Source of the DNA: Pleurotus djamor
Lineage: Eukaryota > Basidiomycota > Agaricomycetes > Agaricales > Pleurotaceae
Assembly (NCBI GenBank): GCA_029747585.1
Contig: JAPEVF010000562.1
Span: forward strand, 1-30,220
Length of the DNA: 30,220 nucleotides
Direction of reading: 5' to 3'
Shown here: positions 1 to 9,952 of the stretch, one piece after another
Numbering within the stretch: position 1 is the first letter of the stretch
Layout of the letters: every line of letters starts with the position of its first letter
Notes under the pieces: model-generated
Seen by the model: only the letters and a program-made list of their open reading frames with translations
What the model was told of the DNA's origin: nothing
Database searches by the model: none
Program-made: the position numbers and the translations under genes

Positions 1-483
1 CGGGACATGAAGTGTCCATTTTGCGAGGAAAAGTTCAAGAGCCCCTCCGGTGTGGCGTTCCACGTTGAGTCTGGATGCCACAAGGTCACTCGGCATCAAG
101 TCACTGCTGCCGTTCATGCTCTCAACATCGTCCCGACGATTTCCATTTCCCATCGTATCGCTGGAGGCTCATCCAATCATCGTACCGACGCGCTCACCAC
201 GCTCATCGCGACTGAAGCGTCCTTCAACGGCAAGGCGTATCAGTGTTGCTTAACAGGCTGTCGTAAATCCTTCCAAACTCTCGCTGCGCTCAATAGCCAC
301 CTCAACTCGCCTGCGCACGATAGGGATGAATTCAAGTGTCCCAAGTGCAGTACTAAGTTCAAGTTGATATCGGGCTTGGTACAGCATATCGAAAGTGGTG
401 TTTGTAAAGCCGCTCAGCTGAAGAAAGTGGAAGAGTATTACGGTGATTTGACGGCGGCGTTTACGAGGGCCTTGAAATTATGA
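1..483 (+). CDS. C2H2 zinc-finger protein, 3' end of a gene cut by the window edge
   Basis: The reading frame is open from base 1 to a TGA at 481-483. An ATG sits at base 7, but the two codons before it are also open and a finger begins immediately, so the gene probably starts outside the window. Three fingers are visible. The first is C-x2-C-x12-H-x5-H at residues 3-24 of the ATG-based numbering. The second lies around residue 80-104 and ends in the SPAH-type H-x5-H. The last is C-x2-C-x12-H-x5-C near residue 111-133, so cysteine replaces the final histidine. These spacings are irregular compared with classical DNA-binding arrays. Such proteins are common in Agaricomycetes, and whether they bind nucleic acid or protein is not shown by the sequence. 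The gene converges with the next one, which is another zinc-finger gene. Confidence 0.8.
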   Translation, partial: RDMKCPFCEEKFKSPSGVAFHVESGCHKVTRHQVTAAVHALNIVPTISISHRIAGGSSNHRTDALTTLIATEASFNGKAYQCCLTGCRKSFQTLAALNSHLNSPAHDRDEFKCPKCSTKFKLISGLVQHIESGVCKAAQLKKVEEYYGDLTAAFTRALKL

Positions 484-716
484 ACTCTATCGCCCGCTGT
501 GCGTTGGTGCGCGTCTGGGTACCAGCCATGTATATGTATCTTTGCCAATGTAGCCAGTCTGTAAGATATAGAGTATAGTGATGTCGTCAAGTTGTTGATC
601 CCTTCCTATATGCCTGGGTTCCTTGGTTCCGTCCCTCGCACCAACCTTGGATGAGTACTCTACTAACAGGTGCATCGTCGCAGTTCAATGTTCATTCAAA
701 TAGTTAGCCACTATTC

Positions 717-1417
717 CTATGCACAACCGTTCTCCTCGCCATGACTGAGAAGTTGCCAAAGTACTCGGAACGACTCATGACAACTGGCGCATCTAAATTG
801 ACTTGTGTCGAGCCCGACGTCGCGGTGCGATTTGAGATGCCTACTAAGAGACTGTGAGGACTTAAGGATCTTCTTACACACCGGGCATCCTGTCCGCCCA
901 TGCGAGACTGCTTTCAGGTGCTGTCAGAAGGCGTCAGATGTACGTTCTCGCGTTCTCACTCATAGAGAGATATGGCCTTACTTCAGAGAGCCCTTCTGCT
1001 GTTCGGAACGGGCGAGAGCAGGGGATGCACCAGTTCTTGTGCTTTCGTGCTTTCAGATGAGGACATTCGTTGACGAGCCATCTTTCACAGGTACTGCAAT
1101 ATGTCCGGGTTGGTTCGACGGCGTCCCCCTCCTTTGGACAATCGTAGCCGAACGTGAATTCATCGTCGTTGTCGAATTGGTGCGTGGGCGAATCGCGTAT
1201 GTGCTTCATTATGTACAGTCGCAATAATCAGAAGAATCAGAAGTCATCGCAGGCGGGAACGGTGGCATCTTACCTTGAGCATGACTTGCGTGTTGGGAAA
1301 CCAACGACGGCACGGTAAACAACATTTTCCGTGACTGAAATGATCGCAGTGTTTATTGAGGGCAATGAAAGATGCGCAAGGGGTGTCGCAAAGCAAGCAT
1401 GAATACGTGGGGGGCAT
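717..1417 (-). CDS. C2H2 zinc-finger protein, three exons
   Basis: Three exons join in frame at canonical sites: 1274-1417, 982-1203 and 717-920, with introns of 70 and 61 bases, both phase 0. The product is about 189 residues. The ATG at 1415-1417 is the first in-frame ATG. About six fingers can be read. Two are completed only by splicing: the C-x2-C half lies at the end of one exon and the H-x5/6-H half at the start of the next, which strongly supports the junctions. The third finger, around the exon 2 CSTC, is degenerate. The last one ends H-x5-C, as in the converging neighbour at 1-483. That shared feature suggests the two genes are relatives. Nuclear or RNA-related roles are possible, but no target is visible. 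Confidence 0.75.
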
Positions 1418-1750
1418 GAGTCCTCCTCGATCTCGCGTTGAAGGGATGGGCCTTATATCTTTAGATATGGGAATGCTGCGGAAGATAGAAGAGCCTTGAT
1501 ACAAGCTGCGCCAATTGATCACGAGTGTAGCAATGAGGCTCCAAGATTCAAGAACTTCTCTTCAAGCCCTAGATCCAACGATCGCATGATGAAAGTGACA
1601 GTGACTCCCGTAATTGTCTTTCTACCGCTGAGCAACCCAAAAAGGGATGTATTGTGGGCGTGCGTAGGAATTAACATTCAAATTTGGGGTGTAAAAAAGA
1701 GAGGTCGTCGATTGTCTTTGCTTACCATCCCTTGTCAGAATGTTCAGCGA
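1418..1750. other. Intergenic stretch between zinc-finger and P450 genes
   Basis: These 333 bases lie between the start of the minus-strand zinc-finger gene and the stop of the minus-strand P450 gene. They must hold the 3' untranslated region of the P450 and the promoter of the zinc-finger gene. I see no convincing TATA box or additional exon here. Confidence 0.5.
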
Positions 1751-4233
1751 TCACAGCGACGAAACCTCTTCCACCACAAGTGGCATGCCTTTCGTCTCTA
1801 GCACATTTCCCCCGGAGTCTTTCGATGCTACGGAGGGCGATATAATTTGTGACAGGTTCCAAACAATGGTATCTTTCGTGAGGGAGAACTTGAATCTCGA
1901 TACCAGCGTTGATATGATGATTTCTAGGGGGGTATCACGCTCAGTCAAAACGAAGGGGATATGTACAAGGAAGACACTTACTCATTTCGATGTCTGCAAG
2001 TTTGTACCCGCTATAGGGGGAGGAGGGTTGGGCATATGAGCGCACTGGGAGGCAACGCTTTGACTTACACGCATGATCGACCACCACCCAAGAAGGACAA
2101 ACTTTTCATGACAAATGAACATTAGAATGGAGGCTGGAATCAGGGCAGGGATCACCACTCACGTCCCCGCGTATATTCCAGGGAGCTTGTGTTCGTTATT
2201 CCCAGCCTCGGGTCTTAACCATCGTTCAGGTTTCCACTCTCTTGAATCATCCTATAAGCAAACATTGAAGTTCGTCATCAATCGCGGGGATTAAAAAAAN
2301 GACGACTTACTCCCCAGATTGATTGCAGCCGATTTGCTGCAGCGATGCCAACGAAGAGTGTTGTCCCTTGTGGGATGACGACCGAATCAGGCTCGCCCTT
2401 GGAGTTTGTGTATGGTATTGACCGCGTTTTGAGCGTCCTAAGCGAGGAGATCAAAGTCAGCTGGAGCGAGCTGACGAAAGAGAGAGCGACGACGCGCTTA
2501 CGTTCGTCGTACAAAAGGGACGGGAGGGAATCTGCAAGCGATGTCACGAAGAGCTGATGGAATCCTTGGGAAGGACTTACAACCGCAAAGTTTCTTTGAG
2601 CACGGCATCCAGGAGCGGAAGCGATATCATGGCATCATATGAAAGACGTGAATCATCGTTGTCATGTAGAGCGGCAAGTATTTCACTGCGAAGACGCTTT
2701 TGTATATCTTGATGAGTCGCCAGTAAATACAGAGTCCGTGATAAAGCTGAGGAGGTAGTATCTTGTGCTCCGAAGATAAGGACCCTAATTAGAGTTAGAT
2801 ATGTTGGATGATATGGACCGAAGTTTTCGAAGGCTACTAACGTCATTTGGCCAATCAGTTCTTCGTCGCTCATTTTCGCGTCGCCGGGCAGGCCATTGTT
2901 CATGCGCACTAAAGAAAGTCCAAGATTAGAGCCGGCAGCAGTATAACCAGGGAAGTGGCCCTACGTAGTTCAGAGACGATGTCCCTTCTCTTGTCATCGC
3001 TCTCGCGATCCAGCCTCTTTCTCTTTCCCTCCAAAATGCCACGAGCAGTCTCGTACATGACGTCAGACATGTCCTTCACCCTCCGAACAGCTTCGTGAGG
3101 TACTCTCTCAACGGCCCATCTCCTAAAGCTGGGCGAACCCAGCTGAACGAGGAAAGTGCAACATGGCGGATGAGAGACAGAGAAAAGAGTGTTGGTCTAA
3201 ACAAAGTACGTCAGTGGTAGGAAACAGAATGTGGAAATTGGAAAAATGATGCGACAACTCACATCAATTCTTTTACAGCGCTCGTATACCTGTTACTCTG
3301 ACGTGAGTCCAGTGGGTCGAAAGAGTACCCTAGAACTGTTTGCCCGACGCTCTCCAGTGCGATGCGGGACATCCACTCGGACATGTCCAATGAAGCAACC
3401 TTCCCATCATCAGCGCGTTTGCGCGCTTCGTTGGAAATAATATTAGAGAGCTAGATGGGGTTGTTGACACGGAGATCAAAGGGGATGACGCTACACACCT
3501 TCTCGGCGAGGGCATAGAGCGTGGGTGTGAGATTCTTCAGCTGTGTGATCGAGAATGCTGGTTTGACGATTTTACGCTGGCGTTTATGCTGTTCGCCTGC
3601 GTTCGGGGCAAGGCATTGACAATTAGGGATTAGGGATGGATGAATAAGATTGATGAATATCCTACCCACCGACAGTCGCGACTAGTCCAGGGCCAAATAT
3701 GACTTTATTAAACCTGAGTCGAGAGCAGGTTTGTTGCCGTGGAGAATGGAAGAGGCGGAAACCTACTCGATGAATACGGCGGTTTCCTCGAAGGCGTCCT
3801 GTTCGCGCACAAGAATGGAATGCAGCGCGCGGGGATCAGAGATATAGAGTTGCTCGTCCTGTGTTGGTGACAACGGTGTCAGGGTAGGGTAGCATGATGG
3901 CGCGAAAGTGCTTACCCCGAAAAAGCCATACACCCTCGCGACCCCGCCGTAGCAATCTGGTATATGTTGATGGAAGGGGAGACCTTTACTTGTAAACAGC
4001 TGCCCAAGATTACCTAGTAGATAGCACATTGAGGGGGTAACTCTATGGAGTATTCGATGCGTACCAGTTATCCACGACTGTGACTGAGGCCCTGGAACTC
4101 CGGGAAACTTCGTCTTCGAAAGCAAGGGCTTAAAGGCCCACACTAAGAGCTTGAGTGTGTAGAAAGATATAGAAGCTCCTAAGAAGTATGTGATTAGTGA
4201 AGTAATGCGATAGAACGTCAGCTGGAAGGCCAT
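1751..4233 (-). CDS. Cytochrome P450 monooxygenase, 15 exons, with an apparent one-base frameshift
   Basis: Fifteen exons can be joined: 4065-4233, 3916-4013, 3767-3858, 3670-3713, 3499-3596, 3263-3450, 2965-3196, 2842-2908, 2581-2784, 2502-2531, 2311-2437, 2163-2251, 2069-2101, 1982-2010 and 1751-1923. Introns are 48-73 bases. The product is about 557 residues, normal for a fungal microsomal P450. Visible hallmarks are an N-terminal membrane segment (roughly residues 8-33) followed by a proline-rich hinge (PGVPGP), an I-helix GAQDTT, the K-helix ExxR (KETLRL), a WKPERW meander region, and the haem loop FLGGGRSCVG with the cysteine ligand. It should be an ER-bound haem-thiolate oxidase using electrons from P450 reductase; the substrate is unknown. 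In exon 7 the frame required by the upstream junction and the one required downstream differ by one base. The switch is near the AAA run at 3153-3155. A TAG near 3451-3453 is not a defect: it is the acceptor of a 48-base intron. The family resembles basidiomycete P450s with the GDEQLYISDPRALHSIL signature. Confidence 0.88.
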
Positions 4234-5018
4234 TGATGGGGTCGGGAGCGGTGCAGTAGGAATGGCATCAGACTCACTTAATGTATATATACGCCCAGAT
4301 TTCAGCGCTGTCCGGCCCTACAGTTGCCCTACGATGTATCGACCCCATGTTTGATCCAGCGGTGGTACCGTATATCCGGAAGGTGCGGTTTCGTTACAAC
4401 CCAAGCAACTACATCATTAGTTGAGGGCGCTGACCGAGAGGCAAGTTGAGAGACTCACCTGTATGGAGTAGTCCAGTAAGCTAGCTAGCATAACCCGGTA
4501 CCTGAAGCTTATATCCGAGATGGACAAGATACAGCAAGGATACCAAGGTTGCTCCGACCTACGAAGATGTGTGGGAGAAGGCTAGTTCGGGGGAGGCAGC
4601 TTAGCTGACATATGAGCCGCAGCGTTCACCTACATATATAGTGAGTGTGGGGTGAGATCAGTGCGGCACAGCACGATGGCACATTCCGCTTACTAGACGG
4701 AAAGAGCGGTCTCATCGGGATTGTGTAATTGACAAAGGTCGTAGGCCGTGGCTGTCGGCATGATCCATGGTTTGTGTCTAGTAGATACTGCGATAAATTT
4801 AGGCATGATGCATGATGATCTACCCTCCTGACCGAGGTGCGGAGTTGCGAGTTCTTCAAGTTCAAGAGCTGAAGTTCAATTTTTGGAACTGCTGCGCGTG
4901 ACTGAACACGATCACATGACTTTGACATGAGTGCCACGTGGGTGAGTGGCGATTCACTGCACATGTCAATTTGAACCTCGACTTTACACCACCACGCCTT
5001 TATCATACCTCCCTTGAC
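4234..5018. other. Divergent intergenic region
   Basis: About 785 bases separate the start of the minus-strand P450 gene from the start of the plus-strand F-box gene, so both promoters should lie here. Apart from the TATATATA near the P450 start, I find no exon-like stretch and no clear TATA box close to the F-box ATG. Confidence 0.5.
4284..4291 (-). promoter_or_regulatory. TATA-like element of the P450 gene
   Basis: TATATATA lies about 50 bases upstream of the P450 ATG on the minus strand, a position compatible with a core promoter. It rests on position and sequence only. Confidence 0.45.
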
Positions 5019-6770
5019 ATGGCCACAAACTATCTACCAGCTGAAATTTGGAATCGAATCTTTGACATTGCTGCTGATGAAGACGTGATCTACCAATACG
5101 GCCTCCCTGATTTCACCGCCGAACATGCGTGGCTCCAAATGTTCAACGCAAACGATTGGACTCTCCGAACGCCTCAGTTAGCTTTGGATCANCTTCAGAG
5201 ACAGAGCTACTTCACCAAGAAGGTGCGCAAACGCGTATCTTGGTACATAAACTTGCTAACTCAGACCTTGGCTAAGGCAATCATATCCACCTGCAAATTT
5301 TGGTACGGCATTGGCACCGAATTCCTGTATCGGTGCTTGTTCTTCGATACCCCATCCAAGCTCGTTACTTTGGCGCAACGATTCTCACATCTCAANTCTC
5401 AAGNNTCCTCTTCACCCGCGCCCGGGTGGTGGACCAAACGTATCCACATCAGACAGTACTATCCGTCTCCAGGATTGACCCAGGATACCATNGATTACGC
5501 CCTCGCATCCATAATCAAATCATGCCCCAACCTCGAAATATTCATCGTGGATTGGCCATTGACGACCACGCGAACGTTCATGCGGATCGCGGATTCCCTT
5601 GCCACCTACAACCACAAGCATCTGCGGACAATACACTGGAAGGTCCCGTGCGAGACGCTGTCGAAAGTTATATGGGCATTGGACTCCTTGCCGTACCTCC
5701 TCTCCGCCCATATCATCATCAAGCAACCTGTGCATGAAGATGCCATAGAGCATCTCGGATCGGCATTCGATGTCCACCTCACCCTCCATCACCTCCAGCA
5801 ATTTTTCATCGATGGCTACGTCGTCGAGCTGCTCGAACAAGCTGCGGGATGGTCGCTACCATCTCTGCGTGCCCTCTCCATCGACTGTGGGCTGAACAGT
5901 CATGATCAACCGGACGTGGAAGCCTTTCTCCTCGTCCACGGCTCAAACCTAGTCTCGTTGAACCTCAACAGCATCCCCCCTCTCAACGTCCCGAAAATCC
6001 TCGACATCTGCCCCCTCCTCACCGCCTTCTCCTTCAACGCTGACTGGCGTATGGAGCAGCAAGGTTCTGTCACCCTTGGAACCGACAAGTGCATCCTTGT
6101 CAACCGACCACATCCAAACATCCGATTTCTCGGCCTGCATGGGCTAGCGTATGCATTCGGCGTTGGCCTCGTGGGCGAAAACGCGATGATTGGTCCCTTG
6201 CCGGCTAGGTTCATCGCCCGAACCAATGACATGAATGTGGAGGAGTTGAATCGGGGAAATTTCCCAAAGTTGGAAGTGGTTAGGTGCTTGAACCGGACGT
6301 TATTGGAGGATTTGAATAAGGCTGATGGGCCTTCGCATGAATCCGGCGGACTGGAACGATGGGAGAGGTGGTATGCAACTTTCGCGTATATGGGGGTCAG
6401 GCTGGAGGACTGCACGGGCGCTTTGCTTGGGACGCTGCCCCAGACCACGCATCCCCATGCCCCTCTGGAAGACGGCGAAGAAGACGAGGAGTATGGGGAG
6501 GACGACGAAGAATACGAAGACGATGAGGAATATGAGGGTGAATGGGTCTACGATCCCGATGGGACGTATGATGATGAATATGAAGAGGGTGAATATGACG
6601 ATGAAGAGGGGGAATATGAGATTGATATCCCGCCACCTCCGGAGACTGATGAAGACCTACCCAAGAACAAGATCCTCAGGGACTTGCTACGGGAATGTCG
6701 GGAGATGAACGCAACAAGGGAAGAACCCATGTTCGCGTCCACTGGGTTACAGTCCCTATTGCTATCATAA
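5019..6770 (+). CDS. F-box-type protein with a leucine-rich middle and acidic tail
   Basis: The protein begins MATNYLPAEIWNRIFDIAAD, the LPxEIWxxIF start typical of basidiomycete F-box proteins. The ATG at 5019 is preferred over an in-frame codon at 4938 because the F-box begins right after it. A 54-base stretch at 5223-5276 has GTGCGC at its start, a CTAAC branch-like site and a TAAG end. It is probably an in-frame intron: removing it joins a KK to AIISTCKFWYGIG, the usual continuation, and gives about 565 residues instead of 583. The middle carries degenerate leucine-rich repeats. The C-terminal part (coding bases 6466-6640) is a run of Asp, Glu and Tyr followed by a PPPPE patch. F-box proteins bind SKP1 and recruit substrates to SCF ubiquitin ligases; the substrate is unknown. 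Ns at 5172, 5396, 5404-5405 and 5492 leave some residues undefined. A decayed copy lies at 8925-9510. Confidence 0.82.
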   Translation: MATNYLPAEIWNRIFDIAADEDVIYQYGLPDFTAEHAWLQMFNANDWTLRTPQLALDXLQRQSYFTKKVRKRVSWYINLLTQTLAKAIISTCKFWYGIGTEFLYRCLFFDTPSKLVTLAQRFSHLXSQXSSSPAPGWWTKRIHIRQYYPSPGLTQDTXDYALASIIKSCPNLEIFIVDWPLTTTRTFMRIADSLATYNHKHLRTIHWKVPCETLSKVIWALDSLPYLLSAHIIIKQPVHEDAIEHLGSAFDVHLTLHHLQQFFIDGYVVELLEQAAGWSLPSLRALSIDCGLNSHDQPDVEAFLLVHGSNLVSLNLNSIPPLNVPKILDICPLLTAFSFNADWRMEQQGSVTLGTDKCILVNRPHPNIRFLGLHGLAYAFGVGLVGENAMIGPLPARFIARTNDMNVEELNRGNFPKLEVVRCLNRTLLEDLNKADGPSHESGGLERWERWYATFAYMGVRLEDCTGALLGTLPQTTHPHAPLEDGEEDEEYGEDDEEYEDDEEYEGEWVYDPDGTYDDEYEEGEYDDEEGEYEIDIPPPPETDEDLPKNKILRDLLRECREMNATREEPMFASTGLQSLLLS

Positions 6771-7257
6771 TTACGGTTTAGATGAGCTTTCGTGCGGTCT
6801 AAGGACATGACCCAGTACTTACACACCGTTAGCCATATTTTCTTAGTGCTGATATCTTGTCGTGTCGCTCTTTTAGCCTTGTGGGTCTCATGGTCTAAAC
6901 CTCATCATTGAATTGATCAACCAGCCGTGATTTCCCTTGGCTGAATGGGGTTCAAGCGCACCGTAAACCTCTTTGAGAGGGATAGGTGATTTAGTCTCAC
7001 CTCAGCACAGCGACGCGACGCGACAGCAAAGTACATGAAACCTGNAGTACTTGATATAAGCTGATAGATACCCCGGATCACCTTGAGAAACGGCGAACGC
7101 GAGCCTATTACCAGAGTTTACTGGGACTCAGAGCGTAGGCTTGCGCCGAGGGCAATTCTGATGAGGCATTCCTTCCCGCAACGATATTAAACTAGTGATT
7201 ACCGCTCGGTCGGGTTTCCTCGACGCGAATTGTGTACGTCGATGTCGATGTTGCGTC
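6771..7257. other. Intergenic, no gene seen
   Basis: This is the convergent gap between the F-box gene and the downstream minus-strand gene. It holds the F-box 3' untranslated region, part of which is recognisable again after the pseudogene near 9382-9510. No exon pattern is seen. There is one N at 7045. The upstream gene's real 3' end could extend a little into this stretch. Confidence 0.4.
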
Positions 7258-8661
7258 TCATGATCTCAGTGTCCTGATGAAGTAGGGAGTTAATACTATT
7301 GGCGTATGAAGACGGTTCGCAACAAAGGGCTTACAGTCTATATACGCATACCATGCAAGAAGTTGGGCCATCGGCGCAGCATATTCTTGTAGAGAGGCCT
7401 CTGGAGTTTGTGTTTGCTTCGAAGCTGTCTACAGGGGGTATATAGCTTTCACGCCCATGATATGAGAGATACACAGAAAATCGCACCTAGCAATTTCGCT
7501 AGCGGTGGGCTGTTCCAAACCCATGATTCTCTGGGGAACGGCATAGGGCAAGGTTGGACGTGTATATGGTAGACCATACGCTTTGCTGACAGAACATGGG
7601 ACATCAGTAGGATAGCCTTTAGGAGACGGTGAAGCTCACTGGCAGGCTTCCTTAATCAGGCTCCTCTCCAAAGCGTTTGCTATATATCCAAAGGCCGGGG
7701 CACCCTTGAGACGACGCGTCAGATACGGCCTATTCTCATGCTTTAGTCCGTCCAACGTCGCCAAGCACTTGAGGGTCAGCCCGAGACGCTCAGGATGTTT
7801 TCGCGAGGTAAATTTTGTCCTCCCATTGCTGGAAACCGTGTAGCAATTGAGGTATCCGATGAAGCTGTCGATCTGGAACTTGAATTTCGTATGCAGGAAA
7901 GGAAGAGGTGGTTCAAGGTAAGTGTCTATCAGTGAGTCGTAGAAGGCCGGGAACGTAGGGAACTTGATGCCGATGAATTTGGGTGTGGGGGATGATGATT
8001 GAAACAGACACGCGATGGGTCGTTCATGTCGAAGTGGTAGGTCCTTCCAGCGTGTATGATAATCCTATCGGAAAGCTGAGTGTAGGCATCGTGATCCAGG
8101 CCATGCGTTCCGAGTTTACGGCCAAGCAAGGTGGATGGATGGCCCTGGAAAGCGGAAGGCTTCTCAGGGTTAAGATTGGCGTCATCGCAGTAGATTTCAT
8201 CTGTCGATAGGTCGAGGACAGTGAATGCGTACTTTTCACAGAGGACTTGAACGGCAGCTTGAATATGTCTTTCGTGGACGAGGAGTTGTTGGTCGGAGAG
8301 GTAGGTAGGAACATTGTAGATGAAGGATAATGCGTCTTTCGCGTACACGATAGCAGGGATTCCGGCCTCTTCCAAGTCGAGGACAGGCGTCAGTCTTCCT
8401 ACTTGTTCCTTCGGCGGACTGGGGCTTTTGGGAACGCCCATCTAAACAGTGGATAGGAGGGATGCGACAATTTCAGACGACATCTCTTAGGAGAGAATAG
8501 GGTAGCTCAGGATCTTCATAAGGTCTCATGTCGGAAGCATTCCTCGACCAAACCTTGGGCAAATCGATGTAGATGAAAAGTGTACATCCAGGATCCGGTT
8601 CAGTCGTAGAGAATGCGGGCTGATATTTGGTCCCTGTATATACTGAGAATGGCCACGACAA
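7258..8661 (-). CDS. Hypothetical protein, multi-exon, incompletely modelled
   Basis: I do not recognise a named domain. Coding-like segments in order are: 8482-8661 (contains CTLFIYIDLPKVW and MRPYEDPELPYSLL); 8010-8441 (contains PVLDLEEAGIPAIVYAKDAL and YNVPTYLSDQQLL); 7640-7962 (contains FPAFYDSLIDTYLEPPLPF and DSFIGYLNCYT); 7487-7585 (contains LPYTRPTLPYAVPQRIMGLE); and an uncertain last exon ending near 7258. The 54-base intron at 7586-7639 (GTGAGC to CAG) is convincing. The 47-base (7963-8009) and 40-base (8442-8481) joins use weak GTC donors and could instead be small indels. No ATG-led first exon was found upstream; the ATG at 8439-8441 is an alternative start. Chains of charged and aromatic residues suggest a soluble protein of roughly 400-450 residues. 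The N-terminus, C-terminus and coordinates of both ends are uncertain. Confidence 0.5.
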
Positions 8662-8924
8662 GGAAAAAAGGACTTAAGTACCCTCTATTGGTCGAGCACA
8701 TCGGTCACTTTGTAGCGGCGTTCCTTGTGCGTTCTGTTAAGTGGTCATCAAGAGTAGGCACGTAAGTAGAAGGCGCATAGTCTGCCTTTGTTCCCGGTGG
8801 CAGGTGGTTATGAACGACGACTCATTGTTTGGCTTGGATGGCGTTGGTGTACAAAGGTGATAGCATAGCCACCGCTGTTCGGGTCGACTCCTCACCGTCT
8901 CGCGCGATATCTACGAAGCACACG

Positions 8925-9510
8925 GTTGAGCATCTTGGTTCAGCTTTTGATGTCCATCTCACCCTCCGTCACATACAGAAATTTCTCCATGACGGCTACG
9001 TTGCTGAGCTGCTCGGACAAGCGGCGGGATGTTCTTTGCGTGTCCTCTGTGGGCTCAGGGCTGAACAGTCAACTAGTCATGCCTCATGCATTCATGATCG
9101 GCCGGACGTCCTCGTCCACGGCTCAAACCCAGTCTTGTTGAACTTCAACAGCGTCCCCAGACCACGCCCTCACATGCACTTCTGGAGGATGATGATGAAG
9201 AATACGAAGGATGCATGGGTTTATGATCCCGATGGGGGCGAATATGTCGTTGAAGCTCAGACTGGCGAAGAGTCACCAACCCAAGCACAAGGGAATTGCT
9301 GTGGGAATGTTGGGAGATGAAAGCTACGAGGGAGGAACCCAAGTTTGCGTCCACTGGGTTGCAGTCGCTCTTACTTTCGTAAGTCGGTCTATCTTAGCTG
9401 AGCTTTCGCGCGTTGGGCACGAACCAGTACTTACTCAGGTTTAGGTAGATGCTCTCTATCATCTCCCTTAGCGCTGAATCCCTGTCGCTGTCGTTTCTAG
9501 CCTTTCCTGC
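8925..9510 (+). pseudogene. Truncated, internally deleted copy of the acidic-tail F-box gene
   Basis: Bases from about 8925 match the F-box gene from about 5740: EHLGSAFDVHLTL is shared exactly, and DGYV-ELL-QAAG follows. The copy continues to the equivalent of about base 5972. There it jumps directly to the equivalent of about base 6433 (CCCAGACCACGC), so roughly 460 bases are missing. Both sides of the joint have short runs of C. The acidic-tail DNA, the WVYDPDG segment, the last codons before the stop and part of the 3' untranslated region (to about 9510) are still recognisable. No F-box start is present and the frame is disturbed, so no functional product is expected. It lies just upstream of the 5' side of the poorly modelled minus-strand gene, so the duplication may have landed near or in that gene's promoter. 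Confidence 0.8.
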
Positions 9511-9742
9511 GGATGCCCCCGGTCAAACCAGAATATTGACCTTATTAGCCAGTGTCCGCCATTTTCGACAGATGAGTGCCCAACAGACAAACGTCTTGAG
9601 CTTAGGGCCTACGTTTGGCCTCGCCTAAGGGTGTCATTTGCGTGCCTACTAATTCTGCATTCGTGTTGGTATTCCATTAGCGTCAACGAGGACGGTACCT
9701 AACTAGTGCTTAACAGCTCCTTAGCGCGTGAGGGCCATGAAG

Positions 9743-9750
9743 TATAAAAG
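9743..9750 (+). promoter_or_regulatory. TATA box of the small secreted protein gene
   Basis: TATAAAAG lies about 55 bases before the first 5' untranslated intron and about 210 genomic bases before the ATG, which fits a transcript whose leader contains two introns. Confidence 0.65.
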
Positions 9751-9804
9751 CCCGTCGAGGCTCTCCGTTGATGCCTCAGCAAATCCTTGCCAACCTTCTT
9801 CGCA

Positions 9805-9939
9805 GTAAGTCTTTCTTATTCATCTCATTACCTTCTTTTTGACTTGCATCCCTCTTAGGCGAACCAATTTGCTGTGTCAACGTGAGTTCCAAGGCGTCTT
9901 CCCAAACACACATACATAGCTAACTACCACCTTGATCAG
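9805..9939 (+). other. Two introns in the 5' untranslated leader
   Basis: Canonical intron-like segments occur at 9805-9858 (GTAAGT to TTAG, 54 bases) and 9882-9939 (GTGAGT to CAG, 58 bases, with a GCTAAC branch-like site). They lie between the TATA box and the ATG. Two leader introns before such a short coding region suggest a well-expressed gene; this is inferred from sequence only. Confidence 0.6.
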
Positions 9940-9952
9940 ACCTGCCGTCAAC

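Noticed and set aside
3451..3453. In-frame TAG in the P450, apparently a premature stop
   Set aside because: It is the acceptor of a 48-base intron (3451-3498, GTGTGT to CATCTAG); splicing joins ALAEK to LSNII in frame, as expected for the family.
6325..6708. Long alternative open frame inside the F-box gene
   Set aside because: It is a shadow of the acidic repeat coding strand, rich in Met, Lys and Arg because the GA-rich DNA is read in another frame.
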